From an uncultured Succinivibrio sp. (GTDB taxonomy: Bacteria; Pseudomonadota; Gammaproteobacteria; Enterobacterales; Succinivibrionaceae), in the NCBI GenBank assembly GCA_900767695.1, contig CAAGAC010000116.1:46070-110069 (forward strand): a stretch of 64,000 nucleotides of DNA, read 5' to 3'. Positions 8,960-17,557 of the stretch are shown here, in pieces; the first letter of the stretch is position 1; each line of letters begins with the position of its first letter. The notes under the pieces were generated by a model. It was not told the DNA's origin and did no database searches. It worked only from the letters and a program-made list of their open reading frames with translations. The translations under genes were made by a program, and so were the position numbers.

Positions 8960-9394
8960 TCAGATCTGCATCTGGGACACGGTCTTGTACGCCTCGATGA
9001 GCTTGTTGCGGATCTGCACCGCCGCCTCGAAGGAAATGCTTGATTTCTGTGTCGCAAGCATAACATCAGAGAGGGTCACCTGTCTGTCTCCGGTGTCAAA
9101 TCTCGTCTGAAGGTTCGACGCGTTGTTCTGCAGGTTGTTGACGTTCTCGAAGGCCTGCCTGAGCGCGTTCTCGAAGGCGCCGACGCGGGTGGCGGAGGTC
9201 TCCTCCGCCTTCCCCGGCTCCTTCACGGCCTCGGGGCCGCCCTGCTCAAGGACGCTCGAGTAGACATGGAAGTCCGCTTGCGGATCGGGCCCCCTGCCCG
9301 CCGCCGCGCTCAGCGCGCTCATCTGGCGCTGCATGTTCTGAAGCCCCGCGAGGATCGATCCGGCAGGTGCCGCGCTGCTGATGCCGATGCTCAT
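8960..9394 (-). CDS. fliE: Flagellar hook-basal body complex protein FliE
   Basis: FliE joins the MS ring to the proximal rod and is the first export substrate. I prefer the ATG at 9394 (144 aa) over the in-frame ATG at 9400, because GGAGG then sits about 7 bases upstream rather than 1. The conserved C-terminal half reads ALRQAFENVNNLQNNA and then VTLSDVMLATQKSSISFEAA, with the usual LIEAYKTVSQMQI ending. The N-terminal ~60 residues are Gly/Ala/Ser-rich and longer than in the 104-aa enteric protein. It is the first gene of the fliE-fliL block and has a sigma-54 promoter upstream. Confidence 0.93.
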   Translation of the reverse strand: MSIGISSAAPAGSILAGLQNMQRQMSALSAAAGRGPDPQADFHVYSSVLEQGGPEAVKEPGKAEETSATRVGAFENALRQAFENVNNLQNNASNLQTRFDTGDRQVTLSDVMLATQKSSISFEAAVQIRNKLIEAYKTVSQMQI

Positions 9395-9450
9395 TTCCAT
9401 GCCTCCGCGCCGGAAATCCGACGCTCAAAAAAACTTTCATGACAGTCAAG

Positions 9451-9465
9451 GCAAGTTCCGTGCCA
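9451..9465 (-). promoter_or_regulatory. Sigma-54 promoter of the fliE operon
   Basis: On the minus strand the sequence reads TGGCACGGAACTTGC, an exact match to the sigma-54 (RpoN) consensus TGGCACG-N4-TTGC with correct -24 GG and -12 GC spacing. Transcription would begin near 9440, about 45 bp before fliE. In polar flagellates this class of promoter needs an activator of the FleQ/FlrA or FlrC type. No such gene is in the window. Confidence 0.92.
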
Positions 9466-9600
9466 GAGCCGCGCGATTTGGCCCGTCTCTATGCATCTGG
9501 ATTGGCTATAGGCTGAGACTATATCCACGCATCACAACAATGTATTATTTTTAAAAGCAAAAATTTCCTACCATACCCCGTACGGCATGAATTAATTTAT

Positions 9601-9619
9601 CCGCGGCCTTAGTCCGCGG
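9601..9619 (+). repeat. Hairpin in the metE leader
   Basis: CCGCGG at 9601-9606 pairs with CCGCGG at 9614-9619 across a 7-base loop, ending some 17 bases before the metE start and just before the GGAG ribosome binding site. The rest of the 9401-9636 gap is AT-rich between 9490 and 9600 and probably holds the metE promoter. I see no convincing MetJ box or known riboswitch. Confidence 0.4.
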
Positions 9620-9636
9620 CACTTGGAGCATCAAAA

Positions 9637-11898
9637 ATGTCAAAAAGCTATGTGACCGGCTTTCCCCGCATCGGCGAGCAGCGCGAGCTCAAGTTCGCCC
9701 TCGAGGCCTACTGGGCAGGGCGCTCTGACTTCGAGCGCGTCAAGGCTGTGGCGCGCGATCTGCGCATCCGCCACCTGAAGTACCAGAAGGACGCCCTCAT
9801 CGACTACGTGAGCGTCAACGACTTCTCCTACTACGATCAGATGCTCGACCTCGTCTACGCGCTGGGTGCGGCCCCCGAGCGCTTCAAGGGCCTCTCGGGC
9901 GAGCGCCTCTACTTCGCGATGGCCCGCGGCGACGACGAGCGCGAGGCCATGGAGATGACCAAGTGGTTCAACACCAACTACCACTACATCGTGCCTGAGA
10001 TAGGCAGGAGCACCGCGTTCACCGCCAACGCTGAGAAGATCGTCTCCGAATACCGCGAGGCCCGCGAGATCGGGATCCGCCCGAAGGTAAATCTCATCGG
10101 TCCCATCACCTTCCTCGCCCTCTCGAAGAGCGCCGACGGCACCGACGTCTTCTCGCACCTTCAGGATCTCGTGAGGACCTACCTCGCGCTTCTAAACGAG
10201 ATAGGCGCGCTCGACTCCGAGCAGCCCGTCGTGGTGCAGCTTGACGAGCCGGTGTTCGCAACCGACCGCGCCGCCGAGCTCGCCTCTCACGTTGTCCCTG
10301 TCTACACCGCGCTTGCAGGCGCCAGGAACGTGCGCATCCTCTTCAACACCTTCTTCGAGCACGCCCCCGAGGCGGTGCGCGAGGTCGCGCGCACCCCGGT
10401 GTGGGCAGTCGGCCTCGACTTCGTCCACGGCACCTCGCAGGAGGACTCGCTCAAGGTCCTCGCGGGCTCGGACAAGGTGCTCTTTGCAGGCCTCATCAAC
10501 GGCCGCAACGTCTGGAGGGCCGATCTTGACGCGAAGCTTGAGAAGGCAAGGGAAATTGCTAAATACATCCCCGATGACAGGCTGTGCCTCGGCACCTCCT
10601 GCTCGCTCCTGCACGTGCCCTTCACGCTCAAGTACGAGGACGCCCTCAGGATAAAGGAGTGGCTCTCCTTTGCCGTCGAGAAGCTCGACGAGGTGAGGCT
10701 TTTGAACGAGCTCTTCTCGGGCGTCAGGCTCGGCGAGAGGGATCAGGCCCTCCTTGAGGAGGCGCGCGAGGCTGCTAGGAGCCGCCGCACCTCGGACATC
10801 ATCAACGATCAGGCCGTGCAGAACCGCGCCGCCCATGTTTCAAGGCTTTCACGCGAGACTCCGTACGAGGAGCGCATCAAGATCCAGCACGCCATCCTGA
10901 ACCTGCCCGATCTGCCCACCACCACCATCGGCTCCTTCCCGCAGACCCAGTCGCTGCGCCAGGTCCGCTCGGCGTGGCGCAAGCACCTGCTCTCCGACGA
11001 GAACTACGAGCAGGAGATCAGGAAGTACATTCAGGACTGCGTGAAGTTCCAGGAGGACGCCGGCCTCGACGTGCTGGTCCACGGCGAGCCCGAGCGCAAC
11101 GACATGGTCGAGTACTTCGGCGAGCAGCTCAAGGGCTACGCCATCTCGAAGAACGCCTGGGTCCAGAGCTACGGCAGCCGCTGCGTCAAGCCGCCCCTCC
11201 TCTACGGCGACGTCTCGCGCCCGCGCCCGATGACCGTCAAGTGGATCTCCTACGCCCAGTCGCTCACGAAGAAGCCGATGAAGGGCATGCTCACAGGCCC
11301 CGTGACCATCCTCAACTGGAGCTTCGTGCGCGACGACATCCCCCGCGCGGACATCGCAAGGCAGCTTGCGCTGTGCATCTGCGACGAGATCTCCGATCTC
11401 CAGGACGCCGGCATAAGGATAATCCAGGTCGACGAGGCCGCGTTCAAGGAGGGCTACCCCTTGAGGCGCGAGAACCGCAAGGCCTACGAGGACTTCGCCG
11501 TGAGCGCCTTCCGCCTCGCGACCTCGTCGGCCGAGGCGAGGACCCAGATCCACACCCACATGTGCTACTCGGAGTTCTCCGACATCATCGCGACCATCGA
11601 GGCCCTCGACGCCGACGTGCTCTCGATCGAGACCGCGCGCTCTGGGAACGAGCTTCTCAAGGTCTTCAAGAAGGTCGGCTACGATCACGAGATCGGCCCC
11701 GGCGTCTACGACATCCACTCCCCGCGCGTGCCCTCGGTGGACGAGCTTGTCAGGCAGATCCGCGAGCGCGAGGAGGTGCTTCCGCGCGCCCAGCTCTGGG
11801 TCAACCCCGACTGCGGCCTCAAGACCCGCCGCTGGGAGGAGGTGAGGCCGAGCATCGAGAACATGGTGCAGGCGGCAAGGATCGCAAGGACGCTCTGA
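9637..11898 (+). CDS. metE: Cobalamin-independent methionine synthase MetE
   Basis: 753 aa, the normal length. MetE transfers the methyl group of 5-methyltetrahydropteroyl-triglutamate to homocysteine, the last step of methionine synthesis, without B12. The N-terminal domain opens with FPRIGEQRELKFALEAYW. The C-terminal catalytic barrel holds TTTIGSFPQT and the zinc ligands in IHTHMCYSEF and in VNPDCGLKTR. The ribosome binding site is GGAG at good spacing. Only 1 bp separates it from the metF-like gene downstream, so the two form an operon that would make and use methyl-folate. Confidence 0.97.
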   Translation: MSKSYVTGFPRIGEQRELKFALEAYWAGRSDFERVKAVARDLRIRHLKYQKDALIDYVSVNDFSYYDQMLDLVYALGAAPERFKGLSGERLYFAMARGDDEREAMEMTKWFNTNYHYIVPEIGRSTAFTANAEKIVSEYREAREIGIRPKVNLIGPITFLALSKSADGTDVFSHLQDLVRTYLALLNEIGALDSEQPVVVQLDEPVFATDRAAELASHVVPVYTALAGARNVRILFNTFFEHAPEAVREVARTPVWAVGLDFVHGTSQEDSLKVLAGSDKVLFAGLINGRNVWRADLDAKLEKAREIAKYIPDDRLCLGTSCSLLHVPFTLKYEDALRIKEWLSFAVEKLDEVRLLNELFSGVRLGERDQALLEEAREAARSRRTSDIINDQAVQNRAAHVSRLSRETPYEERIKIQHAILNLPDLPTTTIGSFPQTQSLRQVRSAWRKHLLSDENYEQEIRKYIQDCVKFQEDAGLDVLVHGEPERNDMVEYFGEQLKGYAISKNAWVQSYGSRCVKPPLLYGDVSRPRPMTVKWISYAQSLTKKPMKGMLTGPVTILNWSFVRDDIPRADIARQLALCICDEISDLQDAGIRIIQVDEAAFKEGYPLRRENRKAYEDFAVSAFRLATSSAEARTQIHTHMCYSEFSDIIATIEALDADVLSIETARSGNELLKVFKKVGYDHEIGPGVYDIHSPRVPSVDELVRQIREREEVLPRAQLWVNPDCGLKTRRWEEVRPSIENMVQAARIARTL

Positions 11899-11899
11899 G

Positions 11900-12859
11900 A
11901 TGCTGCGCGAGAAGATAGCCTCGGCAGCCCCCGGGATCCTGACCTTCGGGGTGACTCCCCCGAAGGCCTCGGATCCCGAGGAGAAGGCGCTTGCGCGCGC
12001 GAAGGCGACGCTTGAGCGCGTCGCCCCCGCGCGCATCGACGGCTTCGTCGTCTACGACATCCAGGACGAGAGCTCGCGCACGAGCGAGCAGCGCACCTTC
12101 GAGTACTCGCAGACCCGCTCCCCCGAGGACTACTGGAAAAACGAGCTTGGCGCGGCGCACCCGGCGATCATCTACAAGGTCGTGGGCAAGTACACCAGGG
12201 ACGATCTGAGCGCCTTCCTGGGCGCCCTGCCGCGCGAGTGCGCCACGGTCTTCGTGGGGGCGAGCTCCTCGCGCGAGAGCGTGAGGCTTCGCCTCAAGGA
12301 CGCCTATGCGCTGCGCCGCGGCTTCCCCGAGGCGCTCCTGGGCGGGATCTGCATCCCCGAGCGCCACCGCAGGAAGGGCGACGAGGAGTACCGCATCGCC
12401 GCCAAGTGCCTCCAGGGCTGCCGGTTCTTCGTGACGCAGGCCGTCTACAACACCGAGAACGCCAAGCGCTTCCTGGACGACTACGCCGCGCTCAACGTCC
12501 CCAAGGTCCCGGTGATCTTCACGCTCACCCCCTGCGGCAGCGCAAAGACGCTGGAGTTCATGCGCTGGCTTGGGATCTCGGTCGTGCCCGAGTACGAGCG
12601 CGAGATCATGGCAAGCCCCGATCCGCTCTCCCGCTCCATCGACCTGTGTACCGATCTCTTCGACTTCCTCTACAAGTACGGGCTCTCGCTGGGGATCCCG
12701 GTGGGGGCCAACGTCGAGAGCATCTCCTCCAGAAAGGTCGAGCAGGACGGCGCGGCGGAGCTTCTGATGCGGATCCGCAGGATCATCGACAGCTACACGC
12801 CCGACGACGGCAGGTTCAATCCAGAGCTTTCGGGATCTCTCGCCTCGGGCATAGTCTGA
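11900..12859 (+). CDS. metF: Non-canonical methylenetetrahydrofolate reductase (MetF-like)
   Basis: 319 aa. Expected to reduce 5,10-methylene-THF to 5-methyl-THF, the methyl donor for MetE, its operon partner 1 bp upstream. The sequence is far from E. coli MetF. The usual FEFFPP start reads TFGVTPPK, so the catalytic Glu of that motif is not in place. Motifs of a divergent subfamily follow: DGFVVYDIQDESSRT, GASSSRESVRLRL, LLGGICIPERH..KGDEEYR, and CLQGCRFFVTQAVYN. Size and the last motifs fit the MTHFR barrel fold. The operon context supports the role; cofactor use (flavin or not) cannot be read from sequence. Confidence 0.75.
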   Translation: MLREKIASAAPGILTFGVTPPKASDPEEKALARAKATLERVAPARIDGFVVYDIQDESSRTSEQRTFEYSQTRSPEDYWKNELGAAHPAIIYKVVGKYTRDDLSAFLGALPRECATVFVGASSSRESVRLRLKDAYALRRGFPEALLGGICIPERHRRKGDEEYRIAAKCLQGCRFFVTQAVYNTENAKRFLDDYAALNVPKVPVIFTLTPCGSAKTLEFMRWLGISVVPEYEREIMASPDPLSRSIDLCTDLFDFLYKYGLSLGIPVGANVESISSRKVEQDGAAELLMRIRRIIDSYTPDDGRFNPELSGSLASGIV

Positions 12860-12925
12860 GCGCAGTCAATTTTGCTCCAGTGCAGGGACGGCTCGCAGCG
12901 CGGCCATGCACTGGATCCTGAGTTT

Positions 12926-12961
12926 GCGGCTCCGGGGCCATCCACCCGTGGCCGCCTTTTT
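12926..12961 (+). terminator. Terminator of the metE-metF operon
   Basis: GCGGC at 12926-12930 pairs with GCCGC at 12951-12955, with an inner CGGG/CCCG stem, followed by CTTTTTA. It lies 67 bp past the metF-like stop, in the convergent gap with rpiA. Confidence 0.65.
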
Positions 12962-13034
12962 ATCCCCCTCCCCTGCCCTGCGGAAGTTCCGCGGCCTGGG
13001 CTTTTTGCCATTGGGAACGGCGCCCCTGAAGCAA

Positions 13035-13066
13035 CGGGGGCCTTCCCCGTGAAGGGAAGGCCCCCG
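13035..13066 (-). terminator. Terminator of the tyrS-rpiA unit
   Basis: A perfect 13-bp inverted repeat (13035-13047 with 13054-13066) with a 6-base loop, located 30 bp past the rpiA stop on the minus strand. Only a weak T-rich stretch (TTGCTTC) follows on that strand. Confidence 0.6.
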
Positions 13067-13095
13067 CAGCCGGGAGACCCCGGCCTTCTGCCTGA

Positions 13096-13761
13096 TCAGG
13101 AGCGCTTGCGCACCTGCACGCCGTCCTCCTCGGAGTAGAGGACCACCTCGGCGCCGCGGCGGGCGAAGAGGCCCACGGTGACGACGCCCGGGATGGCGTT
13201 GATGGCCTCCTCGAGGGCGACCGGATCAGTGATCCTAAGCCCCCTGACGTCGACAATCTGGCAGCCGTTGTCGGTGATGCAGCCCTTGCGCAGCACCGGA
13301 TCGCCGCCGGTCACCTTGCGAAGCTGGCGTATCACCTGCTCGCGGCCCATCGGGATCACCTCGACGGGAAGCGGGAAGGCGCCCAGAGTGTCCACGAGCT
13401 TTGACTTGTCGACGATGCAGACGAACTTGGAGGCCATCGAGGTGAGGATCTTCTCGCGGGTCAGGCACGCGCCGCCGCCCTTTATGAGGTTGAAGTGCGG
13501 ATCGACCTCGTCGGCGCCGTCGATGTAGACGTCATAGCCCTCGACGTCGTTGGGATCGAGCACCTCGACCCCGATCTTCTCCAAGAGGTGGGTGGTCTTG
13601 ACCGAGCTGCTGACAGCCCCGTCGACGTGGATCCCGCTCTTGCCGAGCTGCTCGATGAACTTGACGACGGTGGAGCCGCTGCCAACGCCGAGCACGCCCT
13701 TGCGGGGAACATAATCGAGGGCCGCCTTGGCGACCATGGTCTTGAGCTCGTCCTGAGTCAT
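13096..13761 (-). CDS. rpiA: Ribose-5-phosphate isomerase A
   Basis: 221 aa, normal length (E. coli 219). It interconverts ribose 5-phosphate and ribulose 5-phosphate in the pentose phosphate pathway. Family motifs are GVGSGSTVVKFIEQL near residue 26, then DGADEVDPHFNLIKGGG with catalytic Asp and Lys near 80-95, and the LPVEVIPMG segment. It lies 39 bp after tyrS on the same strand and is probably cotranscribed with it. Confidence 0.96.
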   Translation of the reverse strand: MTQDELKTMVAKAALDYVPRKGVLGVGSGSTVVKFIEQLGKSGIHVDGAVSSSVKTTHLLEKIGVEVLDPNDVEGYDVYIDGADEVDPHFNLIKGGGACLTREKILTSMASKFVCIVDKSKLVDTLGAFPLPVEVIPMGREQVIRQLRKVTGGDPVLRKGCITDNGCQIVDVRGLRITDPVALEEAINAIPGVVTVGLFARRGAEVVLYSEEDGVQVRKRS

Positions 13762-13800
13762 GGAAATGAGCCTCCTTGAGATGGCTTGCTTGTCCTTGGG

Positions 13801-14988
13801 TTACTTGATGGTGATGCGGGCGAAGCGGCGCTTGCCGACCTGCCAGACCGAGGTGCCCGCAGGGGCCTTCTCGTCCTTGGAGGCGACGGCCCTGCCGTCG
13901 ACCTTGACCGCGCCGGCCTTGATCATCCTCATGCCCTCGGAGGTCGAGGAGACGAGGCCAGCCTCCTTGAGGATATTGGGGATGGGGGCGGCGTCGATCG
14001 TGAGCTCGGGGATGTCCTCGGGCACCGCGCCCTTCTGGAACTGGCTTAAGAAGCCCTCGACGGCGGCATTGGCCGCGTCGGCGCCATGGAAGCGCTCGAC
14101 CATCTCGCGGCCAAGCTCTATCTTGGCGTCGCGCGGGTTCATCGAGCCGTTGAGGCAGGATGACTTGATGGACTCTATCTCGTCGGAGGTCTTTCCCGAG
14201 AGCAGCTCGTAGTAGTTCCACATCAGGCTGTCGGAGATCGACATGATCTTCCCGAACATCTCCGAGGGAGGCTCGGTGACGCCGATGTAGTTGCCCTTGG
14301 ACTTGGACATCTTGACGACGCCGTCGAGGCCCACGAGCAGCGGCATCATCAGCACGCACTGCGGCTCCATGCCCGCGTCCTTCTGCAGCTCGCGGCCCAT
14401 CAGGAGGTTGAACTTCTGATCGGTGCCGCCAAGCTCGACGTCGGCCTTGATCGCCACCGAGTCGTAGCCCTGGAAGAGCGGGTAGAGGAACTCGTGGATG
14501 GCGATGGGCTGGTTCGAGGAGAAGCGCTTGGAGAAGTCGTCGCGCTCGAGCATGCGGGCGACGGTGAGCTTGGAGGCCAGGCGGATGGTGCCGGCGGCGC
14601 CGAGCTTCTCGCTCCACTCGGAGTTGTAGCGCACCTCGGTGAGCTTGGGATCGAGGATCCTGAAGACCTGATCGGCGTAGGTCTTGGCATTGGCCACGAT
14701 CTGCTCGCGCGAGAGCTGGGGCCTGGTGGCGTTCTTGCCCGAGGGATCGCCAATGGAGGCGGTGAAGTCGCCGATGATCAGCACGACGCGGTGCCCGAGC
14801 TTCTGGAAGGTGCGCAGCTTGTTGAGGATCACGGTGTGGCCGAGGTGGATGTCCGGGGCGGTCGGATCCATTCCCAGCTTGACGGTGAGCTGCCTGCCGC
14901 TCTCAAGCTTCTTGCGCAGCTCCTCGAGGGGGATGATCTCTTCTGCGCCCCTTGCTATCTCGGCCAGCGCCTTTTCGATGTCGGGCAT
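13801..14988 (-). CDS. tyrS: Tyrosyl-tRNA synthetase
   Basis: 395 aa. Class I synthetase that charges tRNA-Tyr. The HIGH motif is HLGH ([14 protein letters not shown], about residue 45). The KMSKS loop is [14 protein letters not shown] near 230. The C-terminus holds a short S4-like RNA-binding domain ([17 protein letters not shown]). The form is the shorter TyrZ-like type rather than the 424-aa E. coli TyrS. The ribosome binding site is AAAGGAG. A perfect hairpin sits in its leader (15016-15046). Confidence 0.95.
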   Translation of the reverse strand: MPDIEKALAEIARGAEEIIPLEELRKKLESGRQLTVKLGMDPTAPDIHLGHTVILNKLRTFQKLGHRVVLIIGDFTASIGDPSGKNATRPQLSREQIVANAKTYADQVFRILDPKLTEVRYNSEWSEKLGAAGTIRLASKLTVARMLERDDFSKRFSSNQPIAIHEFLYPLFQGYDSVAIKADVELGGTDQKFNLLMGRELQKDAGMEPQCVLMMPLLVGLDGVVKMSKSKGNYIGVTEPPSEMFGKIMSISDSLMWNYYELLSGKTSDEIESIKSSCLNGSMNPRDAKIELGREMVERFHGADAANAAVEGFLSQFQKGAVPEDIPELTIDAAPIPNILKEAGLVSSTSEGMRMIKAGAVKVDGRAVASKDEKAPAGTSVWQVGKRRFARITIK

Positions 14989-15015
14989 CGGTGTCTCCTT
15001 TGAAAAATTCCTGAC

Positions 15016-15046
15016 GCCCGCCGCAATTTGCGTCGATGCGGCGGGC
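15016..15046 (-). promoter_or_regulatory. Hairpin in the tyrS leader
   Basis: A perfect 10-bp GC-rich inverted repeat (15016-15025 with 15037-15046) in the tyrS/anmK divergent gap, about 28 bp before the tyrS start. On the minus strand it is followed by GTCAGGAATTTTT, so it could act as an attenuator-like element. A TATTAT -10 candidate for tyrS lies upstream at 15066-15071. I see no T-box. Function is inference. Confidence 0.4.
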
Positions 15047-15108
15047 CTAAAATCAACCTCCCATGATAATACATTTGCAACGTCCGATGGATTTGGCAGG
15101 AGGAAGGG

Positions 15109-16269
15109 ATGAGCCGGGTTCTGTACATAGGCCTGATGTCAGGCACGAGCATCGACGCGATGGACGGGGTGCTCGCCTCGTTCGAGGACGGGACGCCCAA
15201 GGTGGTTGCCGCTGCCTCGCGCGACTGGAAGGGATCGGAGCGCTCGGAGCTCAACCTCCTGTGCTCCCAAGGCCCCGACGAGCTTGAGCGCGCCAGACAG
15301 GCCGCGCTCATGGTCTCGCAGGCCGAGCTTGAGGTGGTGCAGGACCTGCTCTCCGAGGCAAAGGTCAAGCCCTCCGACGTCGCGGCCATCGGCGCGCACG
15401 GGCAGACTGTGCGCCACCGCCCCGATCTCGGGTTTACGGTGCAGCTGTCCGATCCCGCCTTCCTTGCCGAAGGCTCGGGCATCGACGTGGTGTCGCACTT
15501 CCGCCAGGCCGACCTTGCCGCAGGCGGCGATGGCGCCCCGCTCACCCCGGCCTTCCACTCCTACCTGATGGGTTCCAAGAGCGAGCCGCGCTATGTGCTC
15601 AACCTCGGCGGCATCGCCAACCTCACGGTGATGGGAGTTGGCGGCAAGGTGCTCGAGGGCTACGACACCGGCCCTGCCGACACGCTAATGGACATGGCCG
15701 CGAGGACCTTCCTAAAGGCTCCCTACGACCGCAACGGCGAGGCCGCCGCGAAAGGGCGCGTCAACCCAGCCTGGCTTTCAAGGCTCATGCAGCACCCTTA
15801 TCTCAGGAAGGATCCGCCCAAGTCCACCGGACGCGAGGTCTTCGACAGCAGGTGCGTGGCCTTCTGCTTTGACGAGGCCCTCGAGCATCCGGAGCTCGTT
15901 CCCGATCTGATGGCGACGCTCTGCGAGTACACCGCGATGAGCGCCTGCGACGCGCTTGAGGGGAGCATGCGCCGCCAGGGGCTTGCAGGCGGCACGCTCA
16001 TAGCCTGCGGCGGCGGCTCGAAGAACCCCACTCTCATGAAGGCCATATCCGAGATGTGCGCCGACATGGGGGTCGCGGTGAAGCCAAGCTCAAGCTTCGG
16101 GGTCGATCCCCAGCTTCTTGAGCCGCTCTCGATGGCCTGGATGGCGATGCTGTTCCTGCAGGGGCGCCGCCTGCCCCTGGGCGGCTCAAGCCGCGCAGGG
16201 CGCGACGTCATCGCAGGCTTCCTCACCCCCGCCCCTGGCGGGATGTTCGAGCGCTTCAGGAACGCGTGA
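15109..16269 (+). CDS. anmK: Anhydro-N-acetylmuramic acid kinase AnmK
   Basis: 386 aa (E. coli 369). It phosphorylates 1,6-anhydro-MurNAc released in cell-wall recycling, giving MurNAc-6-phosphate. The ATP-binding start [15 protein letters not shown] is at residues 7-21. Further motifs are [22 protein letters not shown] and [11 protein letters not shown]. The ribosome binding site is AGGAGG. The gene is divergent from tyrS, and its 3' end overlaps the convergent pncC-like gene by 14 bp. Confidence 0.95.
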   Translation: MSRVLYIGLMSGTSIDAMDGVLASFEDGTPKVVAAASRDWKGSERSELNLLCSQGPDELERARQAALMVSQAELEVVQDLLSEAKVKPSDVAAIGAHGQTVRHRPDLGFTVQLSDPAFLAEGSGIDVVSHFRQADLAAGGDGAPLTPAFHSYLMGSKSEPRYVLNLGGIANLTVMGVGGKVLEGYDTGPADTLMDMAARTFLKAPYDRNGEAAAKGRVNPAWLSRLMQHPYLRKDPPKSTGREVFDSRCVAFCFDEALEHPELVPDLMATLCEYTAMSACDALEGSMRRQGLAGGTLIACGGGSKNPTLMKAISEMCADMGVAVKPSSSFGVDPQLLEPLSMAWMAMLFLQGRRLPLGGSSRAGRDVIAGFLTPAPGGMFERFRNA

Positions 16270-16786
16270 AGCCCTCGGGATCACTCCCCTCTGCATACCG
16301 CAGGAGGGCCTTGAGGCCCTCCTGCACGGTCAGGGCCCTCACCTCGTCCCTGTCCCCCTCGAAGTGAAAGAGCCTGGACACCGCGTCCCTGCCGCGTCTG
16401 CAGGCGCCGATCCACACGGTGCCGGCAGGATTTCCGCCTGAAGGCCCGGGACCTGCAACTCCCGAGACGGCGACTGCCAGATCGGCATGCGACCTTGCTA
16501 TGGCCCCCTGCGCCATCTCCTGCACGCACTGTCCGCTCACCTCGGTGAAGCTATTCAGCGTCTCGTCAGTCACCCCGAGCATCTCGTGCTTTGCCGTGTT
16601 GTTGTAGACGGTGAAGCCGCGGTCGAAGTAGTCCGAGGCGCCGCTCACCGCAACCATGGTCGCGGAGACGAGCCCGCCCGTGAGCGACTCGGCCGTGGCG
16701 GCCTTAAGGCCCTTGCTGACGCAGAGATCCTTGAGCTTTCTGGAGAGCGCGAGGTTCTCCTTTTCGATTGCCTTTAAGTCCTGCAT
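16256..16786 (-). CDS. pncC: Nicotinamide-nucleotide amidohydrolase (CinA C-terminal family, PncC)
   Basis: 176 aa from the ATG at 16786 (AGGA upstream). An in-frame TTG at 16816 lies inside the upstream terminator and is unlikely. The family deamidates NMN to nicotinate mononucleotide in pyridine nucleotide recycling. The core motif TAESLTGGLVSATMVAVSGAS carries the catalytic Ser, followed by the YNNTAKHEMLGV segment and AVSGVAGPGPSGGNPAGTVWIG. It is a stand-alone CinA C-terminal domain. The stop lies inside the 3' end of convergent anmK. Confidence 0.9.
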   Translation of the reverse strand: MQDLKAIEKENLALSRKLKDLCVSKGLKAATAESLTGGLVSATMVAVSGASDYFDRGFTVYNNTAKHEMLGVTDETLNSFTEVSGQCVQEMAQGAIARSHADLAVAVSGVAGPGPSGGNPAGTVWIGACRRGRDAVSRLFHFEGDRDEVRALTVQEGLKALLRYAEGSDPEGFTRS

Positions 16787-16810
16787 TGTGATGTCCTGGT
16801 AGAACTCATA

Positions 16811-16834
16811 AAACAAAGGGGCCCGCAGGCCCCC
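16811..16834 (-). terminator. Terminator of the chemotaxis operon
   Basis: GGGGCC at 16818-16823 pairs with GGCCCC at 16828-16833, followed on the minus strand by TTTGTTTTA. It lies directly after the DUF2802 gene, the last gene of the che-mot-par operon, and before pncC. Confidence 0.8.
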
Positions 16835-16850
16835 ATGGTGGAAATCCTAT

Positions 16851-17516
16851 CTAGCGCGTGCGCCGAAGCCCCGGCCTCTGCCCGATGCCATAGGCGTTGC
16901 GGGCGCGCAGCGAGGCGATGTGCCTTGGAGCCTCTGGGTCGTCGGATGCGGCTGGCGCTGGCCTTGGCGCGGGAGCCTTCCTTGGCTCCTGCGCAGCCTG
17001 CGCCGGGTCCTCGCCCTTGGGCTTGATGCGCGCGACCTTGGCTATCATCTCGATCTCCGACGGCGGCAGCGAGGTGCGCCTTGAGATCTCGGAGATGTCC
17101 TCGCCGTCGCGCAGCATCTGCCTTGCCTCGGCTATAGGCGCCCCCTCGGGGCGGGTCTTCTCGAGATCCTCGACCTTGCGCGAGAACCTGGCCTTGAGAT
17201 CGCCGAGATCGCCCTCAAGCGTGGAGATCTTCCTGGACAGGCCCTCGAGTGTGTCGTCAAGCTTCTGGGCGTGATCGGAGAGGTAGGTTGAAGACTGCTC
17301 GGAGATCTTCACGCGCTGGGCGAGCGGATCGACCGAGGACTTGATCTCGTCAAGGCCAGCGGTCACCTGCTTGAGCGCGGAAGACAGCTCCGACACCTGC
17401 CTCTCCAGCGAGGCGGCGCGGCGTGAGGTGAGGATGAAGGACGCCAGGAGCAGTGCGAGCAACACCACGGCGATCGCGATCACCAGCAGCATCGATACAT
17501 CAAGATATGACTGCAC
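16851..17516 (-). CDS. DUF2802 family coiled-coil membrane protein of the chemotaxis cluster
   Basis: 221 aa. One N-terminal membrane span (about residues 8-30, MLLVIAIAVVLLALLLASFI), then a long coiled coil to about 125. A short conserved helix-turn segment follows (AEARQMLRDGEDISEISRRTSLPPSEIEMIAKVA), which is the DUF2802 signature, and a Pro/Ala-rich tail. In polar flagellates this family is encoded just after cheW at the end of the parC-parP-cheW cluster, as here (41 bp after cheW). The molecular role is not known; a part in the polar chemosensory array is inference. Confidence 0.8.
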   Translation of the reverse strand: MQSYLDVSMLLVIAIAVVLLALLLASFILTSRRAASLERQVSELSSALKQVTAGLDEIKSSVDPLAQRVKISEQSSTYLSDHAQKLDDTLEGLSRKISTLEGDLGDLKARFSRKVEDLEKTRPEGAPIAEARQMLRDGEDISEISRRTSLPPSEIEMIAKVARIKPKGEDPAQAAQEPRKAPAPRPAPAASDDPEAPRHIASLRARNAYGIGQRPGLRRTR

Positions 17517-17557
17517 CCTGACTCCAGAAGCGGGGCGTGGCCCCGCCGGACGCTAGC

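Noticed and set aside
16787..16816. TTG start giving a longer pncC
   Set aside because: The TTG lies in the T-run of the upstream terminator, and the ATG at 16786 has a better ribosome binding site.
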